Below, in pieces: positions 12,577 through 23,430 of a stretch of 46,853 nucleotides of DNA. The notes beneath the pieces are model-generated. The model saw only the letters and a list, made by a program, of their open reading frames with translations. It made no database searches and had not been told where the DNA came from. The first letter of the stretch is position 1; each line of letters starts with the position of its first letter. The stretch is taken from contig JAICLE010000016.1 in the NCBI GenBank assembly GCA_025927545.1, forward strand, positions 1-46,853, written 5' to 3'. The DNA comes from Gemmatimonadales bacterium (lineage in GTDB: Bacteria; Gemmatimonadota; Gemmatimonadetes; Gemmatimonadales; GWC2-71-9). Position numbers and translations under genes: made by a program.

Positions 12577-14177
12577 TGGGAGAACAGCTTACCGGGGCCC
12601 AGATCCTCTGCCGGGCGCTGCTCGAGGAGGGCGTGGACCTCCTGTTCGGCTACCCCGGCGGCGCGATCATGCCTGTCTACCACGCGTTGCCGGAGTACCC
12701 GGGCCTCCGGCACGTGCTGGTGCGCCATGAGCAGGCCGCCGCGCACGCCGCCGACGGCTACGCGCGGGCGAGCGGCCGACCCGGCGTCTGCGTGGCGACC
12801 TCCGGACCGGGCGCCACCAACCTGGTCACCGGAATCGCCACCGCGCACATGGACAACACGCCATTGGTGGCGATCACGGGCCAGGTGCCGCGCGCCATGA
12901 TCGGGCGGGATGCCTTCCAGGAGACCGACATCATCGGCATCACCCAGCCGATCACCAAGCACAGCCGGCTCGTGGAGGACGTCGAGGAGCTCGCGGAGGC
13001 GGTGCATGAGGTCTTCGCGGTGGCACGAGAGGGCCGGCCGGGCCCGGTGCTGCTCGACGTACCCAAGGACGTGCAGACGCAGAAGCTCGAGTATGCGGCC
13101 GGTCGGGCGGAGCGACCGCTCATCATGGCGGGGCACGGCGTGATTCTGGGCGATGCCTACACGGAACTGCGCGAGCTGGCCGAGCGAACCGGGATCCCGG
13201 TCATCACCACGCTGCTCGGCATCAGCGCGTTTCCCGAATCGCACCCGCTGCACCTCGGCATGCCCGGGATGCACGGCGAGGTGCACGTGAACCGCGCTAT
13301 CCAGCAGGCCGATCTCATCATCGGCGTCGGGCTCCGGTTCGACGATCGGGTGACCGGGAACCTCGCCGGCTTCGCCCGGGGTGCCAAGGTCATTCACATC
13401 GAGCTGGATGCCTCGGAGATCGGAAAGAATGTCCCCGTCGCCGTGGGGCTGCCGGGAGACGCCGGCGAGATCCTGCGCGAGCTGCTCCAGACCGTCGAGC
13501 CGCGGCGGTGCGACGGATGGCGGGGCGAGATCGCCTCCTTCGTGCGGCCCAGGGTCGAAGCGTTCAAGGGCGCGCTGTCGCCCGAGGGCATCCTCGGCGC
13601 CATCGATGACACCAGCGCGGGGGGCTGCACCATCGTCTCCGACGTGGGGCAGCATCAGATGTGGGTGGCGAAGCTGTTCCGCTACCAGCGGCCCAACACC
13701 CACATCACTTCCGGTGGGCTCGGCACGATGGGCTTTGCCGTGCCCGCGGCCATGGGCGTGGCACTCGCCCGGCCCGGCGAGCCCGTCTGGGCCATCTCGG
13801 GCGACGGCGGCTTCCAGATGAACCTGCAGGAGATCGCCACGATGGTGCAGGAGCGGATTCCGGTGAAGATGGCGGTGTTCAACAACGGGTATCTCGGGAT
13901 GGTCCGCCAGTGGCAGCAGTTCTTCCACGGGCGCCGCTACTCCGCCACGCCCATCTGGAGCCCGGACTATGCGCGGCTCGCCGAGGCGTACGGCATCCCG
14001 GGCTGGCGGGTCGAGCGCGCCGACCAGGTGGATGAGACGCTCCGGGCCGCGCTCGCGCACGACGGGCCGGCGCTGGTCGAGTTCGTGATCGAGCAGGAGG
14101 CCAACGTCTTCCCGATGATCCCGCCCGGCGCGTCGCTCAGCGAGCCGATCGAGTCCGAGGAGCCGGTGCCCGCATGA
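12576..14177 (+). CDS. ilvB: Acetolactate synthase, large (catalytic) subunit
   Basis: A 533-residue ThDP enzyme that makes acetolactate from pyruvate, or acetohydroxybutyrate from pyruvate and 2-oxobutyrate: the first common step of Val/Leu/Ile synthesis. The N-terminal Pyr domain has [15 protein letters not shown] and the activating Glu in [16 protein letters not shown]. The central domain is FAD-binding. The C-terminal PP domain has the ThDP/Mg motif beginning [11 protein letters not shown] and ending [13 protein letters not shown]. The ATG at 12576 overlaps the leuA stop; an in-frame start four codons upstream would lie inside leuA and is less likely. It pairs with the small subunit encoded next. 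Confidence 0.96.
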   Translation: MGEQLTGAQILCRALLEEGVDLLFGYPGGAIMPVYHALPEYPGLRHVLVRHEQAAAHAADGYARASGRPGVCVATSGPGATNLVTGIATAHMDNTPLVAITGQVPRAMIGRDAFQETDIIGITQPITKHSRLVEDVEELAEAVHEVFAVAREGRPGPVLLDVPKDVQTQKLEYAAGRAERPLIMAGHGVILGDAYTELRELAERTGIPVITTLLGISAFPESHPLHLGMPGMHGEVHVNRAIQQADLIIGVGLRFDDRVTGNLAGFARGAKVIHIELDASEIGKNVPVAVGLPGDAGEILRELLQTVEPRRCDGWRGEIASFVRPRVEAFKGALSPEGILGAIDDTSAGGCTIVSDVGQHQMWVAKLFRYQRPNTHITSGGLGTMGFAVPAAMGVALARPGEPVWAISGDGGFQMNLQEIATMVQERIPVKMAVFNNGYLGMVRQWQQFFHGRRYSATPIWSPDYARLAEAYGIPGWRVERADQVDETLRAALAHDGPALVEFVIEQEANVFPMIPPGASLSEPIESEEPVPA

Positions 14178-14659
14178 CCAGCCAGCGCGCCGTCACGGTC
14201 CTGCTCGAGGACCACCTCATCACGTTCACCCGCGCCGTCGGCCTGCTCCGGCGGCGGAACCTGCCCGTCCGGAGCATCGCCGTGGGTCCCACGGTGACGC
14301 CCGGCGTTTCGAGGCTCACGGTCATGATCCAGTCCGACGAAGCCACGGCCGAGCGCGCCGTGCAGCAGCTCCAGAAAGTGGTGGGCGTCCGGAACGCCGC
14401 CGCCTTCCCCGCCCGCGACGGGGTGACCCGCGAGCTCGCGCTGGTCAAGGTCCGCGCCAGCGGCGACCGCTACGGCGAGCTGCTCGACGTGGTCCAGCTC
14501 TATCACGCCTCGGTGGTGGACGATCACCCCGATGCCATCATCGTCGAGCTGACCGGATCGGAAGCCTTCGTGCTCTCCTGCATCCGCGCACTCGAGCGGT
14601 TCGAGATCCTCGAGGTCGCGCGCAGCGGCGCGGTGGCGCTCGAGGCGGGATTGGCGTGA
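14174..14659 (+). CDS. ilvN: Acetolactate synthase, small (regulatory) subunit
   Basis: A 161-residue regulatory partner of IlvB. The N-terminal ACT domain (residues 5-75; [31 protein letters not shown]) would bind valine for feedback inhibition. The C-terminal half ([11 protein letters not shown] onward) matches the ALS small-subunit C-terminal domain that activates the catalytic subunit. Length is typical. The start overlaps the ilvB stop as ATGA. Confidence 0.95.
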   Translation: MTSQRAVTVLLEDHLITFTRAVGLLRRRNLPVRSIAVGPTVTPGVSRLTVMIQSDEATAERAVQQLQKVVGVRNAAAFPARDGVTRELALVKVRASGDRYGELLDVVQLYHASVVDDHPDAIIVELTGSEAFVLSCIRALERFEILEVARSGAVALEAGLA

Positions 14660-14703
14660 GTCATCAGTCGACTTCCAACAGCACCCCAACGAGAGACCAT
14701 CAC

Positions 14704-15782
<1,079 letters not shown>

Positions 15783-15786
<4 letters not shown>

Positions 15787-17210
15787 GCGCTCCCCGCACG
15801 CTGTTCGAGAAGGTCTGGGACAGCCACGTCGTCGGAGACGCCGGAGCCGGCGGCGGCTGCCCGGCCGGGCCGGTGCTGCTCTACGTGGACCTGCACTTGG
15901 TCCACGAGGTCACTTCGCCCCAGGCCTTCGAGGGGCTCCGGCTCGCGGGCCGGCGTGTCCGGCGGCCCGAGCTGACGGTAGCCACGGTGGACCACAACGT
16001 CTCCACCGGCGACCGCCGCCTGCCGATCGCCGATCGGATCTCCGCGCTGCAGGTGGCCGCACTGGTCCGGAATGCCCGGGAGTTCGGCGTCGAGCTCTTC
16101 GACCTCGACAGCCCGGACCAGGGCATCGTGCACGTGATCGGACCCGAGCTCGGGTTGACCCGGCCCGGCATGACCATCGTCTGCGGGGACTCCCACACCT
16201 CGACCCACGGAGCATTCGGCGCCCTCGCGTTCGGCATCGGCACTAGCGAAGTGGAGCACGTGCTGGCCACCCAGTGCATCGTCCAGTCGCGACCCCGGAC
16301 CATGGAGGTCCGGTTCTCCGGCCTGCCGGCGCCCGGGGTGACCGCCAAAGACCTCGTGCTGGCGCTGATTCGCAGGATCGGCACCGCGGGGGCCACTGGC
16401 CACGTCATCGAGTACACCGGCGAGGCGATCCGGGCGCTCTCGATGGAAGGTCGGATGACCGTCTGCAACATGTCTATCGAGGCGGGGGCCAGGGCCGGGA
16501 TGATCGCTCCGGACGCGGTCACGCTCGCCTATCTCGAGGGCCGGATGCGCGCCCCCGCGGGCGCGGCATGGGAGCGCGCCCGCGGAGCCTGGGCAGGGCT
16601 GCATACCGACCCCGGCGCCGCGTTCGATGCGACGGTCCACATCGACGCTGCCGCGGTCGGCCCGCAGGTCACCTGGGGCACGAGCCCCGGCATGACGGCG
16701 GAGATCACCGAGCGCGTGCCGAGCCCCGCCGACGCACCGTCCGATGCCGACCGGCAGTCCTACCAGCGTGCGCTCGAGTACATGGATCTCCGTCCGGGCA
16801 CGCCGCTCGAAGGGCTCAAGGTCGATCGCGTCTTTCTCGGCTCGTGCACCAATGCGCGAATCGAAGACCTCCGCGCGGCGGCCGAGGTGGCGCGCGGCCG
16901 AAAGGTGGCGGGCGGGGTTCGCGCGATGGTGGTCCCGGGGTCTCAGCGCGTGAAGGCGCAGGCGGAGCGTGAGGGACTGGACCGGATCTTCACCGACGCC
17001 GGATTCGAGTGGCGAAATCCGGGCTGCTCGATGTGCCTCGGCATGAACGACGACGTGCTCGGACCGGGCGAGCGATGCGCTTCGACGTCCAATCGGAACT
17101 TCGAGGGCAGGCAGGGGAAGGGCGGTCGAACGCACCTCGTGAGCCCAGTTATGGCGGTGGCTGCCGCGGTGGAAGGGCGGTTGGTGGACGTTCGGGCTTA
17201 TATGCGGTAA
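15783..17210 (+). CDS. leuC: 3-isopropylmalate dehydratase, large subunit
   Basis: A 475-residue aconitase-family subunit that, with LeuD, isomerises 2- to 3-isopropylmalate. It starts with GTG overlapping the ilvC stop (GTGA). The N-terminus [11 protein letters not shown], the catalytic [31 protein letters not shown], and the three [4Fe-4S] ligands (one in [12 protein letters not shown], two in [11 protein letters not shown]) are all present. Residues about 25-31 carry a small Gly/Ala-rich insertion ([12 protein letters not shown]), which is unusual at this position. Normally translationally coupled to leuD; here the two are separated by an insertion (17230-17368). Confidence 0.95.
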
Positions 17211-17220
17211 TTGACGCGAC

Positions 17221-17377
17221 TATGCAGCCTGAGTTTGCGCGTATTAGTGTTCATGCGAAAGATGATAACGCATTAGATAAACACAGCAGTACCATGAGTT
17301 ACCTGCTGTCTACTAATGTACGTCATCATGTCGTACCGCCTTTGTGGAAGAATATTTATCCAAGGCCATATGCAGCC
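17221..17377. mobile_element. 139-bp AT-rich insertion flanked by a 9-bp direct repeat between leuC and leuD
   Basis: The 9-mer TATGCAGCC occurs at 17221-17229 and 17369-17377; the second copy contains the leuD start codon. Between them lie 139 bases (17230-17368) with 58 G+C, about 42 %, in a far more G+C-rich setting. Removing the insert and one repeat copy leaves leuC and leuD 11 bases apart, like the rest of this compact operon. The insert holds two inverted repeats: ACAGCAG/CTGCTGT at 17282-17288 and 17303-17309, and a near-palindrome 17318-17336. No clear terminal inverted repeats or transposase are present. The pattern fits transposition with target duplication; the element family is unknown. 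Confidence 0.55.
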
Positions 17378-17984
17378 ATTTTCCGAGCACTCGGGACGTG
17401 CCGCCGCCCTTCGGCGGGCCAACGTGGACACGGACCAGATCATTCCGAAGCAGTTCCTGAAGCGGATCGAGCGCACCGGCTTCGGGCCGTCGCTGTTCCA
17501 CGATTGGCGCTATCGGTCCGACGGCACGCCCAACCCCGACTTCGAGCTCAATCGTCCGGAAGCAGCCGGCGCGACGATCCTTATCGCCGGCGCGAATTTC
17601 GGCTGCGGCAGCTCGCGGGAGCACGCGCCCTGGGCGCTCGCGGACTACGGATTCCGCGCCATAATCGCCCCGTCGTACGCCGACATCTTCTTCGGCAACT
17701 GCTGTCAGAATGGTCTGCTGCCGGTGGTCCTTGCTCCGCTGCAGGTCGAGGAGCTCTTCGACCGGGCGGCCGCGGCGGCGGGCTGGTATCGGCTCACCGT
17801 GGACCTCGTGCATCGACGGGTTCGGGACGGGCAGGGGTTCGACGCGGGGTTCGAAATGGATGACTACCGCCGCGAGATGCTGCTCCAGGGTCTCGACGAG
17901 ATTGGGAGGACGCTGCTCGACGAGTCGCGCATCGCGGCCTTCGAGCGCGGCCGCGCGCTGGCCGCGGAACAGGTATCGGCATGA
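17370..17984 (+). CDS. leuD: 3-isopropylmalate dehydratase, small subunit
   Basis: A 204-residue swivelling subunit of isopropylmalate isomerase, partner of LeuC. The family N-terminus begins soon after the ATG at 17370 ([21 protein letters not shown]). The substrate loop [16 protein letters not shown] and [19 protein letters not shown] are intact. An in-frame start at 17316 lies within the anomalous insert and is rejected. Because of that insert, leuD is the one gene of the operon not tightly coupled to its upstream neighbour, and its original ribosome binding site may have been displaced. It overlaps leuB as ATGA. Confidence 0.94.
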   Translation: MQPFSEHSGRAAALRRANVDTDQIIPKQFLKRIERTGFGPSLFHDWRYRSDGTPNPDFELNRPEAAGATILIAGANFGCGSSREHAPWALADYGFRAIIAPSYADIFFGNCCQNGLLPVVLAPLQVEELFDRAAAAAGWYRLTVDLVHRRVRDGQGFDAGFEMDDYRREMLLQGLDEIGRTLLDESRIAAFERGRALAAEQVSA

Positions 17985-19063
17985 ATCGCTATGCCATCGC
18001 CGTCCTTCCGGGTGACGGGATCGGACCGGAGGTCACGGCCGAGGCGGTGCGCGTGCTCCGCGCCGTGGCTGAGCTGCACGGCTTTTCGATCGAAACGGCC
18101 CAGTACGCCGTCGGCGCGGCCGGCGTGGCCCAATCGGGCGACTCGCTTCCACCCCGCACCGCGGCCGCCGTGCGGGACGCCCACGCCGTGCTGCTCGGCG
18201 CGGTGGGCCATCCCTCGCTCGCCACGGCGGAGGGCCGCCGCCGTCCGGAGGCGGGCCTGCTGGCACTGCGCAAGCTCCTCGGTGCTTATGCCAATCTCCG
18301 GCCGGTGGTCCTGCATCCCGCGCTGGGCCACGCCTCTCCCCTGCGGCCTGACCGGCTCGAGGGAGTGGACATGCTCATCGTCCGCGAGCTGCTGGGTGGG
18401 CTCTACTCCGGGCAGCCGCGGTCGCTGGCGGCCGATGCTGCGGTGAACACGATGCGGTATACGGCGCCCGAGATCGAGCGGGTGGCCCGGGTCGCCTTCG
18501 ACACGGCACGGGTGCGGCGACGCACCGTGACCTCGGTGGACAAGGCCAACGTGCTCGAGGTCTCACAGCTCTGGCGGGAGACGGTCACGCGGGTGGCGCA
18601 GGAGTATCCCGACGTGACGCTGGAGCACCTCTACGTCGATTACGCCGCGATGCGCCTGGTGGCCAATCCCGCGGCCATCGACGTGCTGCTTGCGGAGAAC
18701 CTGTTCGGTGACATCCTGAGCGACGAGGCCGCGGTGCTGACCGGATCGCTCGGCCTGCTCCCTTCGGCCTCCATCGGCGATGGCCCGGGGCTGTTCGAGC
18801 CGGTACACGGCTCGGCACCGGACATCGCCGGCAAAGGCGTCGCGAACCCGCTCGGCGCCATCGCATCCGCCGCCATGCTCCTTCGCCACGGTCTGGCCGA
18901 AGCCGAGGCGGCCGCCCGGGTGGAGCAGGCGGTGGCCGAGGTACTCGCGGCCGGCGCCCGCACGCCGGACATCGCCCGCCCAGGCGAGCGGAGCGTCGGC
19001 ACCCGCGAGATGGGCGAAAAGGTGGTGCGGGAAGTGATGGCGGGGAGGGAAGTGGCGCGGTAG
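17981..19063 (+). CDS. leuB: 3-isopropylmalate dehydrogenase
   Basis: A 360-residue NAD-dependent enzyme that oxidises and decarboxylates 3-isopropylmalate to 2-oxoisocaproate. Recognised by [20 protein letters not shown] at the N-terminus, [57 protein letters not shown] and the nucleotide loop [20 protein letters not shown]. Length is normal. It is the last gene of the operon. No ilvE or ilvA is present here; ilvD is 0.9 kb downstream on the opposite strand. The 3' side runs into a purine-rich GGAAGG-type intergenic repeat. Confidence 0.96.
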   Translation: MNRYAIAVLPGDGIGPEVTAEAVRVLRAVAELHGFSIETAQYAVGAAGVAQSGDSLPPRTAAAVRDAHAVLLGAVGHPSLATAEGRRRPEAGLLALRKLLGAYANLRPVVLHPALGHASPLRPDRLEGVDMLIVRELLGGLYSGQPRSLAADAAVNTMRYTAPEIERVARVAFDTARVRRRTVTSVDKANVLEVSQLWRETVTRVAQEYPDVTLEHLYVDYAAMRLVANPAAIDVLLAENLFGDILSDEAAVLTGSLGLLPSASIGDGPGLFEPVHGSAPDIAGKGVANPLGAIASAAMLLRHGLAEAEAAARVEQAVAEVLAAGARTPDIARPGERSVGTREMGEKVVREVMAGREVAR

Positions 19064-19274
19064 CGGACGGAAGGTGGGAAGGACGGAAAGGCGGAAGGCG
19101 GTACGGCCGACGGCACTGTTACCTGACCCGGAGAGGAGTCCACGGGGGAATCTGCTTACCCGGGCTTCGAGCTCGGCGCGGCTAGATCCCTCGCTCCGCT
19201 CGGGATGACGGTGCCGCTCGGATGCCACCTTCCGTCATTCCGGCTTTCCAACCTTCCGTCTTTCCGCCGTTCCC
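19064..19274. repeat. Intergenic region with GGAAGG/CCTTCC-type inverted repeats
   Basis: This 211-bp gap between convergent leuB and the PAP2 gene holds a purine-rich stretch (19071-19099) built on CGGAAGG/GGAAAGG units and a pyrimidine-rich counterpart (about 19229-19272, CCTTCCGTCTTTCC). These could fold together into a long hairpin serving both genes as a terminator. A 22-base segment at 19077-19098 is identical to 40327-40348 elsewhere in the window. Between the arms lies a separate motif, GATCCCTCGCTCCGCTCGGG followed by ATGAC (19185-19209), of the kind dispersed through intergenic DNA of many bacteria. Confidence 0.6.
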
Positions 19275-19868
19275 CTACACCCGCTCCCACCACCACACCC
19301 ACATCGCTCCCCAGCCCGTCCCGAGCAGCAGGCCCGCGACCACGTCGGAGGGCCAGTGCACCCCGACGTAGACCCGCGAGAAGGCGATCAGGAGCGATGC
19401 CAGGGCGGCGAGGAGCAGGACCAGTACGCGGGTGCGGAGCGGCCAGCGCGCCGACCAGATGAGGGCGCCAAGCCCGAAGACGAGCGGGGCGAGCGTCGCG
19501 TGGCCGGAGGGAAAGGAGAACCAGCCGGCCCCGCCCATGAGCCGGGGCAGGATGCGTGGGCGCGCACGGTGAAACGCGAACTTGGCGACCCCGTAGAACG
19601 CCCACCCGCTCACTACGGCGGAGGCGTATCCCACGGCCTCCGGCCGCCGCCGGATGCCGGACAGCCGGAAGGCCAGGAGCAGCGCGAGCGGAACCTCGAC
19701 GGCGCCCGAGCCGACGAGGCTCGCCGTCTGCATGATCGGTGTGAGCCACGTCGTCCGAAGCCGTCCGACGGCGAGCGTGCAGCCGACGTCGAGTGCCTGG
19801 GTCCAGCCCGCCTGCACGGCGACGGCGAGTGCCGCGAAGAGCGCGAAGCAGACCGCCGCGAGAAGCAC
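19275..19868 (-). CDS. PAP2-family membrane phosphatase
   Basis: A 197-residue integral membrane protein with about five or six hydrophobic segments. It carries the three acid-phosphatase motifs in order: KFAFHRARP (KX6RP, about residue 96), FPSGHATL (PSGH, near 119) and SRVYVGVHWPSD (SRX5HX3D, near 163). Members dephosphorylate undecaprenyl pyrophosphate, phosphatidate or related lipid phosphates on the outer face of the membrane; which one is not readable here. It lies 49 bases downstream of ilvD on the same strand and may be co-transcribed, though no functional link is evident. Confidence 0.88.
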   Translation of the reverse strand: MLLAAVCFALFAALAVAVQAGWTQALDVGCTLAVGRLRTTWLTPIMQTASLVGSGAVEVPLALLLAFRLSGIRRRPEAVGYASAVVSGWAFYGVAKFAFHRARPRILPRLMGGAGWFSFPSGHATLAPLVFGLGALIWSARWPLRTRVLVLLLAALASLLIAFSRVYVGVHWPSDVVAGLLLGTGWGAMWVWWWERV

Positions 19869-19917
19869 GGCGTACCGGGCACGTGACGCCGACCGCGGTC
19901 GGTCGGCGACGGCCAGG

Positions 19918-21594
19918 CTAGAGATCGGTCACCGCACCGAGGCTCGCGCTCGAGACCTGGCGGGCGTACTTGTGCAGCACGCCGGCGGTGGAGCGCGGGG
20001 CGGGTGGCTGCCAGGCTTCCCGGCGGCGGTCCATCTCGTCCTTGCACACGTCGGCCGACAGCAGCCGCTCGCGGGCGTCGATGGTGATCAGGTCGCCTTC
20101 CTCGAGCAGCGCGATGGGCCCGCCCACCGCCGCCTCCGGGGCCACGTGCCCCACCACCAGCCCGTAGGTCCCGCCGGAGAAGCGGCCGTCGGTGATGAGG
20201 CCGACAGAATCGCCCAGGCCGGCGCCGATGATGGCCGAGGTCGGCGCGAGCATCTCCCGCATGCCGGGGCCGCCGCGGGGACCCTCGTAGCGGATGACGA
20301 CCACGTCGCCCGGGCGCACCCGTCCGGCGAGGATCGCCTCGAGGCACTCCTCCTCAGACTCGAAGATCCGCGCGGGCCCGGTGATCCGCGGCTCTTTCAC
20401 CCCCGTGATCTTGGCGACCGCGCCTTCGGGCGCGAGGTTGCCGCGCAGCACTGCCAGGTGTCCCTCGGCATAGAGCGGCCGATCCCATGGGCGGATGACC
20501 TCCTGATCCCGCCGCGGCACGGAAGGGACGTCGCGCAGCGTTTCGGCCACGGTCTCGCCGCTGATCGTGAGCGCATCGCCATGGAGCAGGCCGTGGGCGA
20601 GCAGCAGCTTCATCACCTGCGGCACGCCACCCGCCGCGTGCAGGTCGGTCGCCACGAAGCGGCCCGACGGCTTGAGGTCGCAGAGCACCGGGACGCGGGC
20701 CCGGATCGCCTCGAAATCATCGAGCGTGAGCGGCACGCCCGCCGAGTGGGCGATGGCCAGCAGGTGCAGCACCGCGTTGGTGCTCCCGCCGAGGGCCATC
20801 GCCACCGTGATGCCGTTCTCGAACGCCTCGCGGGTGAGGATGGCGCGTGGCAGGAGTCCCCGGCGGACGGCGGCCACGAGCACTTCGCCCGAGCGGGCCG
20901 CGCTCTCCGCCTTCTCCGCGTCCTCCGCCGCCATCGTCGAGGAGCCGGGGAGGCTCATCCCCATGGCCTCGAACACGGAGGACATGGTGTTGGCGGTGAA
21001 CATCCCGCCGCAGGAACCGATTCCGGGGCAGGCGTGGCGCTCGACCTCGAGCAGCTCACGCTCGTCGATCCGGCCGGCGCCATACTGACCCACGGCCTCG
21101 AAGGCGCTCACCACCGTCAGGTCGCGCCCGTGCAGGTGCCCCGGCTTGATGGTCCCGCCGTAGACGAAGATGGCCGGGATGTTCATCCGGGCGATGGCGA
21201 TCATCGCGCCCGGCATGTTCTTGTCGCACCCGCCGACCGCGATCACGCCGTCCATGCTCTCGGCGCCGCAGACGGTCTCGATCGAGTCGGCGATGACTTC
21301 GCGGGAGACCAGCGAGTAGCGCATTCCCTCGGTGCCCATCGAGATCCCGTCGCTCACGGTGATCGTGCCGAAGAGCTGCGGCATGGCGCCGGCCGCCCGG
21401 GCCGCGGCCTCTGCCCGGCGGGCGAGCACGTCCAGGCCGGCGTTGCACGGCGTGATGGTGCTGTAGCCGTTGGCGATCCCGATGATCGGCTTGCCGAAAT
21501 CGCCGTCGCCGAAGCCGACGGCGCGGAGCATGGCACGGTTGGGCGCGCGCTGGACGCCGGCGGTGGTAGCGTCGCTTCTGAGGTGGTTCGACAT
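19918..21594 (-). CDS. ilvD: Dihydroxy-acid dehydratase
   Basis: A 558-residue Fe-S enzyme dehydrating dihydroxyisovalerate and dihydroxymethylvalerate to the oxo acids used for Val, Leu and Ile. Motifs in order: [27 protein letters not shown] (cluster Cys), [16 protein letters not shown] (cluster Cys), and [16 protein letters not shown] near the C-terminus. The start at 21594 ([11 protein letters not shown]) is preferred over an upstream in-frame ATG at 21651, whose extra residues are outside the family. It completes the pathway of the leu/ilv operon but is on the other strand and is not preceded by an attenuator that I can see. Confidence 0.95.
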   Translation of the reverse strand: MSNHLRSDATTAGVQRAPNRAMLRAVGFGDGDFGKPIIGIANGYSTITPCNAGLDVLARRAEAAARAAGAMPQLFGTITVSDGISMGTEGMRYSLVSREVIADSIETVCGAESMDGVIAVGGCDKNMPGAMIAIARMNIPAIFVYGGTIKPGHLHGRDLTVVSAFEAVGQYGAGRIDERELLEVERHACPGIGSCGGMFTANTMSSVFEAMGMSLPGSSTMAAEDAEKAESAARSGEVLVAAVRRGLLPRAILTREAFENGITVAMALGGSTNAVLHLLAIAHSAGVPLTLDDFEAIRARVPVLCDLKPSGRFVATDLHAAGGVPQVMKLLLAHGLLHGDALTISGETVAETLRDVPSVPRRDQEVIRPWDRPLYAEGHLAVLRGNLAPEGAVAKITGVKEPRITGPARIFESEEECLEAILAGRVRPGDVVVIRYEGPRGGPGMREMLAPTSAIIGAGLGDSVGLITDGRFSGGTYGLVVGHVAPEAAVGGPIALLEEGDLITIDARERLLSADVCKDEMDRRREAWQPPAPRSTAGVLHKYARQVSSASLGAVTDL

Positions 21595-21723
21595 GGAGAC
21601 GAAATGTAATGGCGGGTGGACAGGCGGGCAGGCGTCGGGCTGCGGCCGCACGCCACCGGGGCACTCACCGTCCGCAGCTGAGGACGTTAACGTTCACCGG
21701 ACCACTGTCACCGGGGAGATCGC
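21595..21723. promoter_or_regulatory. Divergent intergenic region between ilvD and the kinase gene, with a 10-bp palindrome
   Basis: This 129-bp spacer must hold the promoters of two divergent genes. It contains the perfect palindrome ACGTTAACGT (21684-21693), 31 bases before the kinase start, which could be an operator. I see no convincing -35/-10 pair on either strand. Confidence 0.3.
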
Positions 21724-23430
21724 CTGACGCTCCTGGTCTGCTCATCCTGCCACTCGCCCCTCGCGGAGGGGACGGCCTGCTGTCCCCGCTGCGGACCCGG
21801 CAGCCTGGCGCTGCTGGGCACCGAGCACCCTCCGCTGCACGGGGCGCCGGCCGACCGCTCGGCCGTCCTGGCGCGGGCCCTCGGCCCCCAGTACCGGGTG
21901 GTTCGCCTGCTGGGGCGGGGCGGCTTCGCCGAGGTTTACGAGGTGAGGGACGAGGAGCTGCAGCGGCGGCTGGCGGTCAAGGTGCTCCGCGCGGACATCC
22001 CGTGGAGCTCCGCGACGCTGGTCCGCTTCAAACAGGAAACCCGGGCGATCGCGCGGCTGAGCCATCCGAACACCCTCCCGATCCACTTCGTCGGCGAGGC
22101 GGAGGGGCTCGTCTTCTACGTGATGCCCTACTGCGAGGGTCGGACGCTGTCCGAACTGCTGCGCCAGGACGGTCCCCTGTCCGTGGCGCGCGCGCTCGCG
22201 ATTGCGGAGCCGATCCTGGAGACGCTCCACCACGCGCACAAGCAGGGCATGGTCCACCGGGACGTCAAACCCGACAACATCCTGATCGAGGCGGGAAGCG
22301 GGCGGCCGTTGCTGGTGGACTTCGGGATCGTGAAGGATCTCGACGGACCGGCGGGACATACCCAGACCGGGTTCATCGTGGGCACGCCGCTCTACATGAG
22401 CCCCGAGCAGGCGCTCGGCCGCCGCGATGTCGACGCCAGGGCCGACGTCTACGGCATGGGCGTCGTGCTGTTCCAGATGCTGACCGGCGCCCCGCCGTTC
22501 GAAGGTGAGGACTCGAGGGAGATCGTGTCCCGCCACCTGCATGAGCCCGTCCCCGTCTCGACGCTCTCGCGCGAGCGGGTGCCGGCATGGCTCTCCGGGG
22601 TGATCCTCCGGTGCCTGGCCAAGCGGCCGGAGGATCGCTACCCCAGTGCCCGCGCGGTGCTGGACGCGTTGCGGGAAGGACGCGGGGTCACGCCGACCTC
22701 CCAGGATGACACCCCGACGGGCGCGATGCCGCGGGCGCACGCCTCGACAGCACGGCGGCGGTCGCTCGTGGCCGCGGGGCTCGTGACCGCAGCGGGGTTG
22801 CTGTGGGCGTCCGTCCGGCCGCAGGCGTCACTGGTCGTCTCCAACCGGCTCACCCAGCCCATTGCCCTGACGCTCGATGACACCGGGTTCACGATCCGGG
22901 CGGGTGACAGCCTGCGGCTCCCGGTGCGCCTCCGGCAGCCGCTCGAGGCGCACTGGGCGATGGTCCGCCCCGCGGCGCTGGACGGCCGGATGCTGGGGAG
23001 TGCGCTCGAGGGAAGCATCGTGACCGACGACGTGCGGGGTGAGGTGCGGCAGGTCGTGGCCTCGACCGCGGATGGGAGGCCGCGCTTTTCGCCGCTGGTG
23101 GTGAACGGCACGTCGCGACGCATCCGGGCCACGGTCGTGAGCGGCCGGGACACTACGGACTGCGGCTGCAGCATCGCGCCCGGGGATTCGCTCCGGCTGG
23201 GGTACTACCCGCTTGTCGCGGGGAGCGCCGTGCGCATCGAGGACGCCCACCGTGCGAGCGGGCGGTTCGACGTCGCGGGGCTGGGGCCGGACCCGGTCAC
23301 CGGGGGCATCGTGATCCGCGTGACGGCGGCGTCGCTCACGACCGTTCCCGCGCGGACCCCGCGGGTGGCCCCTCGCGCGGGTGCGGCGCCCGCTCCCAAT
23401 CCGCTCAGCACGTTCCTCCCCGTCCGCTGA
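21724..23430 (+). CDS. Membrane Ser/Thr protein kinase with N-terminal zinc ribbon and extracytoplasmic domain
   Basis: A 568-residue eukaryote-like kinase. A zinc ribbon (C6-x2-C9, C20-x2-C23) opens the protein. The kinase domain follows (about 55-320) with GRGGFAEVYEV, the VK lysine, HRDVKPDNIL, DFGIVKD, GTPLYMSPEQA and DVYGMGVVLF, all active-site residues intact. After a low-complexity linker, one membrane helix (about 345-362) leads to a ~190-residue outer domain containing a DCGC motif. The next gene encodes a second copy of this outer domain. No ATG, GTG or TTG occurs in frame between the upstream stop (21688) and a GTG at 21898 inside the kinase lobe. The CTG at 21724 has GGGGAG five bases upstream and keeps the zinc ribbon, so I place the start there. 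Confidence 0.85.
   Translation: MTLLVCSSCHSPLAEGTACCPRCGPGSLALLGTEHPPLHGAPADRSAVLARALGPQYRVVRLLGRGGFAEVYEVRDEELQRRLAVKVLRADIPWSSATLVRFKQETRAIARLSHPNTLPIHFVGEAEGLVFYVMPYCEGRTLSELLRQDGPLSVARALAIAEPILETLHHAHKQGMVHRDVKPDNILIEAGSGRPLLVDFGIVKDLDGPAGHTQTGFIVGTPLYMSPEQALGRRDVDARADVYGMGVVLFQMLTGAPPFEGEDSREIVSRHLHEPVPVSTLSRERVPAWLSGVILRCLAKRPEDRYPSARAVLDALREGRGVTPTSQDDTPTGAMPRAHASTARRRSLVAAGLVTAAGLLWASVRPQASLVVSNRLTQPIALTLDDTGFTIRAGDSLRLPVRLRQPLEAHWAMVRPAALDGRMLGSALEGSIVTDDVRGEVRQVVASTADGRPRFSPLVVNGTSRRIRATVVSGRDTTDCGCSIAPGDSLRLGYYPLVAGSAVRIEDAHRASGRFDVAGLGPDPVTGGIVIRVTAASLTTVPARTPRVAPRAGAAPAPNPLSTFLPVR

Noticed and set aside
17009-17863. A 284-codon frame reading through the leuC end, the insert and leuD
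   Set aside because: Its ends are out-of-frame leuC and leuD. Only the ~50 codons in the insert look protein-like, and no start or domain supports a gene.
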